Below, piece by piece: positions 1-5,107 of a DNA stretch of 5,107 nt. The notes under the pieces are model-generated. The model worked only from the letters and a program-made list of their open reading frames with translations. It had not been told where the DNA came from and made no database searches. Where the stretch lies: assembly GCA_947041065.1 (NCBI GenBank), contig CAMRCV010000043.1:1-5107 (forward strand), given 5' to 3'. The stretch is from an uncultured Mycoplasma sp. GTDB lineage: Bacteria; Bacillota_I; Bacilli_A; Mycoplasmatales; Metamycoplasmataceae. Numbering within the stretch: the stretch's first letter is position 1; every line of letters begins with the position of its first letter. Made by a program: the position numbers and the translations under genes.

Positions 1-27
1 TTTCCCTACACGACGCTCTTCCGATCT
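1..27 (+). other. Illumina TruSeq read-1 adapter remnant (sequencing artefact)
   Basis: These bases match, without a mismatch that I can see, the last 27 bases of the standard TruSeq universal adapter / read-1 primer, ending in GCTCTTCCGATCT. They are GC-richer than everything after them. The junction with genomic sequence is at 27/28. The adapter happens to be open in the frame of the following gene (codons from base 3 give SLHDALPI), so a gene caller would add about eight false residues to the truncated protein. It should be trimmed, and it marks the physical end of the contig. Confidence 0.97.
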
Positions 28-314
28 CAGAAATAACAATTCCTAAATCTGTCAGAAAAATTGGACGTTCTGCATTTGCTAAATCTTCGTTGCTAAATCT
101 TACTTTTGAACCAGGGTCATATGTCAACACAATTGAAAATGATGCTTTTGCAGAAACTAAATTAAAAACAATTGTTATTCCTACTTCTGTTAAAGTTATG
201 GGTACGAATGTTTTCAAATCGACTTTTAATTTAAAAGTTACAATGCCAATTTGATTTAAAAAACATGGACCTGAATATTTTGGGTTGTCTGCAGTACAAT
301 GAAATGATGTTTCT
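28..314 (+). repeat. LRR module 0 (partial at its 5' end)
   Basis: This is the remainder of a leucine-rich-repeat module cut by the contig end. Three LRRs are visible: ITIPKSVRKIGRSAF, LTFEPGSYVNTIENDAF, and IVIPTSVKVMGTNVF. A cap follows with the FG(L)...Q...W pattern, ending at the TGA-encoded Trp at 312-314. Bases 141-158 are identical to 798-815 in module 1. Confidence 0.75.
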
Positions 315-1943
315 TGAACACATGATACAACTATAATTTCTAGTTTAACATCTGAAATGTTGTTATATGCAGGTTGAGATAAAAAATCTACAATTACTCT
401 TGATGATTGAAAAACAACTTTCCCAAAGGTTGTTGAAATTAATGGAGCTTGATATGACAATACACAAATTAAGCATATTGAAATCCCTAGTCAAATCAAG
501 TTACTTGATGAAAGTGCTTTTACAAATACATACTCTCTGGAGAAAGTTATTTTTGAACCCAATTCACAATTAACATCTATTCCACAAGTTTCTTTTATGC
601 GTTCTGGAACTTTGTTGGATATAGAGATTCCGAAAAGTATAAAATCAATTGGGAGTCAAGCTTTTAAATTTTCTGGAATTCGGAATTTAACTTTTGAAAA
701 AGGTTCTCAATTGGAAAGCATTGGTGTTCAAGCTTTTACTAATTCAAAATCGTTGAAAAAAATAGCGATTAATACTTCAATTAAAAATATTGGTACAGAT
801 GCTTTTGCAGAAACTGGATTAACAGACATTACATTTCCTGAAAAATTCCAAACATTAGCGCCATCTTTTGGTTTTACTCAAGTGCAATTAGATAGCATTA
901 ATTGAATTTATGATATGACACGAGAACAAGTGTTAACTAAAGCGCTAGCAGAAAAAATTCTCTTTCTTGATAAAGATATAATCACACTAGAAGATTGAAA
1001 AAAGTATGCTCCTAACGTTATTGCAATTTCTGCAGGTACATGACAAAATAATCAAGTTACTAATTCAATTATTATTCCTGCAAAAATAAAATCTTTAGGT
1101 GATTCTTCATTTGAACTTTCAACTATTAAAAAAATTGATTTTGAAGAGAATTCACAATTACAAACTATTGGATCTAGAACTTTTAAACAAACAATGATTG
1201 AAAGTATTGTTATTCCCCCTGTTATCTCGATTGGTGCACAAGCATTTGCTTCAACTGCCTTGACACACATATCGATATTTAGTCATTTAAAGATTCATTT
1301 GGATACTTATGGATTTAGTGATGAACAAATTAAAATAATTGATTGAGTTCATGAATCAACAACTGAATCAACTCACTTAACTTCAAGTGTTGTAGAGTTG
1401 ATTGGGTGAGATGTAAAAACATCAATATCATTAAATGATTGAAAAAGACAAGCTCCTAATGTGACAAACATCACCTTTGCATTTAATAATAATAAATTCT
1501 TAACTAATATTGAAATACCATCTAATATTTTGGATATCGGAAGCGGTTCTTTTCAAAACTCAGTTTTAGAAACAATCACTTTTGAAGAGAATTCAGAATT
1601 AAAATCAATTGGTAAAAATTCATTTGATTCTAGCGCATTAAAGTCAATCGATATTCCTACTTCGGTTGATAGTATTGGTCAAGATGCTTTTGCAAACAAT
1701 AACTCTTTAACAATAATTTCTCTTTCAGAAAGATTTAAAGATGGTGGCGAACGTTACGGATTAACAAATAATCAATGAGAGATGGTTAATTGAGGCGTTG
1801 ATACAACAAAAAAATCATCAAAATCACCTATGATTTTATTGATATTATCTTTAGTACTATTATTTACATTTTCAGCAACATCAACAATCTTTTTAAGAAT
1901 GGCAATTAAAAATAATTCAAAAAAAAATAACCTTTTAGATTAG
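28..1943 (+). CDS. BspA-type leucine-rich-repeat surface protein, C-terminal part (5' truncated)
   Basis: The start is missing; the frame is open from the adapter junction to the TAG at 1941-1943 if 14 TGA codons (252, 300, 312, 375, 408, 450, 903, 996, 1041, 1344, 1407, 1440, 1776, 1791) are read as Trp. The visible 637 residues contain about 14 repeats of the LRR_5/BspA (Treponema pallidum-type LRR) family. Two forms alternate: one with IxIPxSIxxIGxxAF and one with LTFExxSxLxxIGxxAF. The repeats are grouped into four modules (entered separately), each closing with a YG(F/L)...Q...W cap. Near the end a Lys/Ser-rich linker (1809-1826) leads into a hydrophobic segment of about 22 residues (1830-1895) and a short basic tail ending KKNNLLD. 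This suggests a single C-terminal membrane anchor with the repeats outside the cell. Related proteins in other bacteria are adhesins or host-binding proteins; the ligand here is unknown. The N terminus, signal peptide and promoter lie off the contig. Confidence 0.9.
315..905 (+). repeat. LRR module 1 (long form, 197 codons)
   Basis: The module opens with a non-LRR header, KKSTITLDDWKTTFPKVV (about 381-434), followed by five full LRRs and the closing cap FGFTQVQLDSINW. It is about 48 codons longer than modules 2 and 3. That equals one extra pair of alternating IP-type and TFE-type LRRs. Confidence 0.75.
906..1346 (+). repeat. LRR module 2 (147 codons)
   Basis: A linker leads to the header DKDIITLEDWKKYAPNV (about 972-1022). 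Three LRRs follow (IIIPAKIKSLGDSSF, IDFEENSQLQTIGSRTF, IVIPPVISIGAQAF), then the cap YGFSDEQIKIIDW ending at 1346. The header and cap align by eye with those of modules 1 and 3. Confidence 0.75.
1347..1793 (+). repeat. LRR module 3 (149 codons)
   Basis: A Thr/Ser-rich linker leads to the header VKTSISLNDWKRQAPNV (about 1413-1463). Three LRRs follow (IEIPSNILDIGSGSF, ITFEENSELKSIGKNSF, IDIPTSVDSIGQDAF), then the cap YGLTNNQWEMVNW ending at 1793. Bases 1581-1596 are identical to 1140-1155 in module 2. This is the module next to the membrane anchor. Confidence 0.75.
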
Positions 1944-1954
1944 GTTATTTTTTT
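1921..1954. terminator. Bidirectional intrinsic terminator shared by the LRR gene and ptsH
   Basis: A perfect inverted repeat, AAAAAATAACCT paired with AGGTTATTTTTT, encloses an 8-base loop (TTTAGATT). It carries an A-run on the left and a T-run on the right, so each strand reads as a hairpin followed by U residues. It lies exactly between the two convergent genes and overlaps the last codons of both, as expected for one terminator serving both directions. The stem is mostly A-T with only two G-C pairs, which is usual in such genomes. Confidence 0.85.
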
Positions 1955-2198
1955 TCATTTCTTCTTGAAGAGTTTGAATTGCTTCTTTCTCGTCTGTTCC
2001 TGTAGCTTCGATAGTAATTTCTTCTCCGCCTTTAACACCAAGAGCCATAATATTCATAATTGATTTTAAGTTCCCTGATTTTCCATTTGCATGTATTTTA
2101 ATATCTGATGTAAATTTTGATGCAACTGTTACTGTTATTGAAGCAGGTCTAGCATGTAAACCTACTGGATCTATAATTTTAGCTGTAAATGATGTCAT
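1935..2198 (-). CDS. ptsH: Phosphocarrier protein HPr
   Basis: HPr is the small cytosolic phosphocarrier of the PEP:sugar phosphotransferase system; it takes phosphate from enzyme I and passes it to the EIIA domains of sugar permeases. The 87-residue product has the usual family length. The active-site motif GLHARPA places the phosphorylated histidine at residue 15. The regulatory motif NLKSIMNIMALG places Ser46, the target of HPr kinase/phosphorylase in Firmicutes and Mollicutes, in its canonical position. The ATG at 2196-2198 has an AAAGGAAA Shine-Dalgarno sequence 8 bases upstream. The gene stands alone, with its own candidate promoter, and converges on the LRR gene with a 9-bp tail overlap. 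Its last codons (KKNNLI, TAA) lie in the terminator stem. No tryptophan is present, so the table-4 code does not alter the call. Confidence 0.98.
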   Translation of the reverse strand: MTSFTAKIIDPVGLHARPASITVTVASKFTSDIKIHANGKSGNLKSIMNIMALGVKGGEEITIEATGTDEKEAIQTLQEEMKKNNLI

Positions 2199-2205
2199 TT
2201 GATGT

Positions 2206-2213
2206 TTCCTTTT
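2206..2213 (-). promoter_or_regulatory. Ribosome binding site of ptsH
   Basis: On the minus strand the sequence AAAGGAAA precedes the ptsH ATG, with the AGGA core ending 8 bases before the start. It lies in a purine-rich stretch and supports the chosen start. Confidence 0.8.
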
Positions 2214-2268
2214 CTTTTTCCAATTGGATTTTTATCTTTTTTGGATATTTGATTTATTTATCATAATA

Positions 2269-2277
2269 ATTATATCA
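2269..2277 (-). promoter_or_regulatory. Candidate extended -10 promoter of ptsH
   Basis: The minus strand reads TGATATAAT, a perfect -10 box (2269-2274) with the TG extension one base upstream. Transcription would start near 2262, giving a leader of about 60 bases. No good -35 box lies at the usual distance (AGCAAA at 17 bases), which an extended -10 can tolerate. In DNA this AT-rich, matches arise easily by chance, but the position just upstream of an isolated gene is right. Confidence 0.5.
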
Positions 2278-2308
2278 AAATCATATAATATTTTGCTTTT
2301 AAAAATAT

Positions 2309-2339
2309 ATTATCTCTTGATTCATGAATATTTTGTCAA
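2309..2339 (-). promoter_or_regulatory. Alternative ptsH promoter: TTGACA with GATAAT and a palindromic spacer
   Basis: On the minus strand a perfect -35 hexamer TTGACA (2334-2339) is followed after 19 bases by GATAAT (2309-2314). The spacing is longer than the preferred 17. The spacer contains the perfect 10-bp palindrome ATTCATGAAT (2320-2329). The flanks TCTTGA and TCAAGA (2336-2341 and 2315-2320) can also pair as a 6-bp stem with a 15-base loop. That makes a weak hairpin downstream of the DUF3137 gene, without a T-run directly after it. I cannot decide between promoter, operator and weak terminator. Confidence 0.35.
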
Positions 2340-2365
2340 GACTTTTTATAATAATAAAATTTCTT

Positions 2366-3376
2366 TTAGTTTTCTTCAAATTGAAAAATTGAGATTGAAA
2401 ATATTAAGGTTAGCATACTTAAGAATAGTGAAATATCTTTTCAAATAAGTTTATCAACTTTTGAGAATCCTTTAATTGTTTTGTTCTTTAATAATGTCTG
2501 GTCCATAAAAGAACCTTTAGGCTTAAATAAAACATCAATATAACCGTTTTGGATACTGATATTAAAAGGACTTAAATCTTTCATATCTAATCATTTATTT
2601 TGTACAAGTGGAGTAATGATCATTCTCATGGCTGTCTCATTACTTCCTGTGATTGAAAAATGTTTGTTGAAATCATCACTTTCTACTTTGATATCTTTTT
2701 TATTAAAGTTTCCAAAATCTTTTGAATTAGTTATTGAAAATTTGTCTCCATCAAACAATTTTGTTTTCACTTTAATTAGTGGTAAATAATCCATGTATGT
2801 TCTATAAGTTCTTCTAATGTGTGAAGTTGTAGTTCTTGATTCTCAAACCCCACACGATAAAGAATATGTATTATCAAATATCTTTCCGCTAATGATTTCA
2901 TATTCACGCTTTAAACCAATAGAGTCTTGACCGCTTAAATGATATTTTAAACGCGAGTAATCAATAAATCTTGATTGTATGTCTGTTAATGTTAATTTGT
3001 CAACAAGGTGCTTATTAACATCTTCCAATCACTCTGTGTATGGATTAATTTTTTGATTTTCAATAGCTACCATGAAAGCTTTTTTTCGATAACTAATCCC
3101 TAAATATATAAACACTCCACCTAAACTTAAAGAAATTATTGCAGTTATAATTAAGATGATGAATAAGCCGCTTTGTTCTACTTGAGCTATCTCCATAACG
3201 AATCATAAAAAGAACCCTAAACCAGCAAGGAAAGATAAAGCACTCATTGCAAAATAAGCGGTGATATTTTTTGAAGTTTGCTTTACTTCAGTCAAAACTT
3301 CTGTTTTTCAAGATTGAATTTTACTCTGAATTTCTTCAAAGTTTTTAATATCTAATTCAGGACAATATTTCTTCAT
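2366..3376 (-). CDS. DUF3137 family membrane protein, partner of LemA
   Basis: A 336-residue protein appears when six TGA codons (low coordinates 3308, 3203, 3029, 2843, 2591, 2441) are read as Trp; under the standard code only fragments remain. The N-terminal 38 residues are hydrophilic. Two membrane segments follow, about residues 40-61 and 71-94, then KK and a large soluble domain to about residue 315. The last 20 residues are again hydrophobic before FEEN. This two-helix hairpin plus soluble domain, together with a position directly behind lemA, fits DUF3137 proteins. No enzymatic motif is seen and the function is unknown. The ATG at 3374-3376 is the only good start: the frame is closed by TAG at 3386-3388. 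It begins one base after the lemA stop and has no clear Shine-Dalgarno sequence, so translation is probably coupled to lemA. The family assignment rests on topology and context more than sequence motifs. Confidence 0.75.
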
Positions 3377-3377
3377 A

Positions 3378-4010
3378 TTAGAAAGCTAGTTTGACATCTT
3401 TCTTTTGTTCTGATGAAGCTTCAAACATTTTAATTGTATGCATATTATTTTTAGCGGCAATATAGCTTGAAGGTCATGAAAGCAAGCTGGTGTTAAAACG
3501 TGAAACCGCACTATTATAAGTTCTTCTAGCTGCTCCAACTTCTCTTTCGGAATATTCAGCAGCATGCATTAATGTTTGAAATGATTCAGATGCTTTTATT
3601 TCAGGATAGTTTTCTGAAATTGCTAATAAACGAGCAAACACAGAGTCGGCCTTTTCATCCACTTTAGTTCTATTTTCACTGTTAATTTTCAAAGATCTTA
3701 ATTTGGTAATATCTTTTAATAATGAAGCTTCATATTTACACATTGCTTTTGTTGAATCAAGCAATTTTATTAGTGTATCTCTTCTTTTTGCTAATTGAAC
3801 ATCAACACTTGAAGCACATTCATTAACTTTAATTTGTTGGGCATTAAGTTCATTTTTGGAAACTATAAAGTATATGCCAAATAAACCTAAAGTAATTACT
3901 GAAAGTAATATTATTAATCAGTTGTGATCTTTTGGCGCTTCAATAGTTTGGTTACTAACTTTAGAATTATGACCTTTCTCATTATTCTTTGTTTTCTCAT
4001 CATAAATCAT
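3378..4010 (-). CDS. lemA: LemA family protein
   Basis: The 210-residue product (TGA codons at 3918 and 3474 read as Trp) has the LemA signature. One membrane segment (about residues 31-50) is followed by a helical domain with VDVQLAKRRD (69-78), LAISENYPEIKAS (129-141) and AARRTYN (160-166). The end has the family pattern of Trp/Phe-Pro, an IAA segment and FEAS (196-199). LemA proteins are membrane-anchored helical bundles; their biochemical role is not settled. The start ATG at 4008-4010 is supported by AAGGTGG five bases upstream and by an in-frame TAA at 4029-4031. Unlike most LemA proteins, in which the membrane helix begins almost at the N terminus, this one has about 30 polar, Lys/Asn-rich residues in front of it. 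It is the first gene of a two-gene unit; DUF3137 starts one base after its stop. Confidence 0.93.
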
Positions 4011-4015
4011 ATCAA

Positions 4016-4022
4016 CCACCTT
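4016..4022 (-). promoter_or_regulatory. Ribosome binding site of lemA
   Basis: The minus strand reads AAGGTGG followed by TTGAT and the lemA ATG. This is one mismatch from the AAGGAGG consensus and has a spacing of 5 bases. It fixes the start at 4010 rather than at internal TTG codons. Confidence 0.85.
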
Positions 4023-4051
4023 GTTAAATTAAAAACTAATCGTCAAAATAA

Positions 4052-4057
4052 ATTATA
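4052..4057 (-). promoter_or_regulatory. Candidate -10 box of the lemA-DUF3137 operon
   Basis: A perfect TATAAT on the minus strand lies about 42 bases before the lemA ATG, giving a leader of roughly 35 bases. The position 17 bases upstream reads CATAAA, a poor -35. The 130-bp gap 4011-4140 contains no other candidate. I found no convincing terminator for the gene that ends at 4141: only an all-AT 8-bp inverted repeat with a 27-base loop (4098-4105 and 4133-4140). Read-through from that gene is therefore possible. Confidence 0.4.
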
Positions 4058-4140
4058 TTACAAATTAAAATATATTTATGTTTTAAATTTTATTCATTTA
4101 AAAATCAAGAACAAGTTTTGCCTACTATTTTAATTTTTAA

Positions 4141-5107
4141 TTATTTAACAATTATTGAAATCATTTTTTGGACAACAATAACCATAGTTTTGTTAACGTA
4201 TTTCTCAACTGTTTTACCGATAAATTTTATTTTGTATATTGCTCCCAATGCAGGTATATAATCATCTGCGGCATTAATCATACTTGTAACCATAGCTGTT
4301 GAAAACTTAACAAATACTATTTTGAAGTCTTGCTCAGGATTTTCGATTTGTAAAATTTCAAACAATTTATCTAATCTAGCAAGTTTATCAGTTGCAAATG
4401 TTTTTATATTATCATATGCTTCTTTTATTTTGCTAGTACCTTCAGTACCGTCGATTTTCATGTCAACGTTTATTCTTATTTTTGAATCTAGTCTATTTGT
4501 TGGATTGGCTATTTCAAAAAAGCTCAATTTAACATCATTAGCAGCTCCTAAAATACCACTGTTAATTGGTTTTCCGCCATTTAGTTCTATATCCATAAAT
4601 GCAGGGAATTGATCATTGAAATAAGTCTTTTTAATTAAGGCAACAGCAGAAGCGTTTGAAACTTGTAAAAAACCAGGAAGGGTTTTTTCTTTTAAAATAA
4701 ATAATTCTTGTAAGTCATCATCTTTAACTCCTGCAGGAAAGATTTGATCAGCATATGTTGAAAAATCAGCAAATGTTTTTACATCTGTAATATCGATAGG
4801 GTTAAAATCATCTAACAAAGCTGTTGTAGAAGCTTTTATTTGAGAAACTTGTTCTTTTGTAAAGATTCAAGTTCCGTTTAGTCCAACTGTTGCATCTGTT
4901 TTAACTGTTAATTCATTTAAATCAAAATCATCTAACGGATTTGCTGCTTCGGTTGTTAAGTAAAAGTTATTAAATTCTCTAATGCTTGCAGCACTCATAA
5001 TTCCACCAACAATAGATCCGCTAGCTTGTAACTTTACTTTTTTAGTAATTACTTTAAAGTTATTTATAGTAAAGAAGTTTTCAATACTTTCTAAGTTTTC
5101 TGTATTA
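4141..5107 (-). CDS. Uncharacterised repeat-containing protein, C-terminal part (5' truncated)
   Basis: The frame is open from the right edge to the TAA at 4141-4143, giving the last 321 residues. One TGA (4867-4869) is read as Trp. I do not recognise the family. Calling a start at the TTG at 4816-4818 would be wrong, because the coding frame and the repeat structure continue upstream. The sequence is acidic and Asp/Asn/Thr-rich (for example TTEAANPLDDFDLNEL), poor in Cys, and without catalytic motifs that I can see. Two segments of about 70 residues align with each other (entered as repeats A and B). The last part is more hydrophobic and ends basic, with IGKTVEKYVNKTM and a V/I-rich stretch, possibly membrane-associated but not a clear transmembrane helix. 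It lies upstream of lemA on the same strand with a 130-bp gap; whether it is co-transcribed is unclear. A repeat-built envelope protein is my best guess, with low confidence in the role. Confidence 0.85.
4381..4587 (-). repeat. Internal repeat B of the uncharacterised protein
   Basis: This 69-residue segment matches repeat A block by block: ELNGGKPINSGILGAA, ANPTNRLDSKIRIN, DGTEGT and KEAYDNIKTFATDKL. The shared positions are the G-I-x-x-A-A turn, ANP, the G-x-x-G-T turn and KE....IK...T..L, all in the same order. Confidence 0.6.
4813..5034 (-). repeat. Internal repeat A of the uncharacterised protein
   Basis: This 74-residue segment aligns with repeat B. It starts KLQASGSIVGGIMSAA and includes ANPLDDFDLNEL, GLNGT and KEQVSQIKASTTALL. 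By hand alignment about 20 of 69 positions are identical, with gaps of four and one residue, and the first blocks are 149 codons apart. Confidence 0.6.

Noticed and set aside
367..573. A + strand ORF of 68 codons in another frame
   Set aside because: It overlaps LRR module 1 out of frame and is explained by that gene.
597..905. Apparent separate small LRR genes starting at ATG 597 and at ATG 1461
   Set aside because: They are in the same frame as the long LRR gene and are separated only by TGA codons, which are Trp here.
1052..1270. A minus-strand ORF of 72 codons
   Set aside because: It is antisense to LRR module 2, whose frame is confirmed by repeat motifs and in-frame TGA-Trp codons.
28..1793. 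Possible CRISPR array or tandem DNA repeat in the LRR region
   Set aside because: The repeats are protein-level, degenerate and in frame, with no uniform direct repeats or spacers.
2224..2448. A + strand ORF of 74 codons rich in Ile, Phe and Tyr
   Set aside because: It lies in the AT-rich promoter gap and antisense to the end of the DUF3137 gene, has no ribosome binding site, and its composition is what AT-rich DNA gives by chance.
3924..4133. A + strand ORF of 69 codons
   Set aside because: It overlaps the well-supported lemA start and its upstream gap on the opposite strand; no start signal and low-complexity composition.
4098..4140. Possible terminator downstream of the uncharacterised gene
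   Set aside because: The only inverted repeat is 8 bp, purely A-T, with a 27-base loop; too weak to call.
4322..4612. A + strand ORF of 96 codons with a hydrophobic look
   Set aside because: It is the antisense shadow of the uncharacterised protein, whose frame is supported by the internal repeat.

Overview
The window looks like the end of an assembly contig from a wall-less bacterium (Mollicutes). It is very AT-rich. Every tryptophan I could place, 23 in four proteins, is encoded by TGA and none by TGG, so translation table 4 applies and standard-code ORFs are broken at these codons. Gene content fits the Spiroplasma/Mesoplasma/Mycoplasma side of the class: HPr of the sugar phosphotransferase system, a LemA plus DUF3137 pair, and large repetitive surface-type proteins. 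I cannot name the species. Bases 1-27 are not biological: they are the 3' part of the Illumina TruSeq read-1 adapter.

Layout. On the + strand, 28-1943 is the C-terminal 637 residues of a BspA-type leucine-rich-repeat protein with four long modules and a C-terminal membrane anchor. Its end overlaps by 9 bp the end of convergent ptsH (HPr, minus strand, 1935-2198), and both genes share one palindromic terminator. A 167-bp AT-rich gap (2199-2365) holds the candidate ptsH promoter. On the minus strand follow, in transcription order, lemA (4010 to 3378) and a DUF3137 membrane protein (3376 to 2366), separated by one base and clearly one operon. A 130-bp gap (4011-4140) holds the lemA ribosome binding site and a candidate -10 box. 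The rest (4141-5107, minus strand, open at the right edge) is the C-terminal 321 residues of an unrecognised protein with an internal duplication of about 70 residues.

How they relate. HPr carries phosphate from enzyme I to sugar permeases and is a cytosolic housekeeping protein. LemA and DUF3137 form a conserved membrane pair of unclear function. The LRR protein is probably displayed on the cell surface and could bind host or environmental ligands. The unknown protein may also be a repeat-built envelope protein, but this is inference. No RNA gene, CRISPR array, insertion sequence or origin was seen. The strongest observations are the adapter read through in frame into the LRR gene, the palindromic terminator that gives two unrelated proteins the same KKNNL near-terminal sequence, the modular LRR architecture, and the hidden duplication in the unknown protein.
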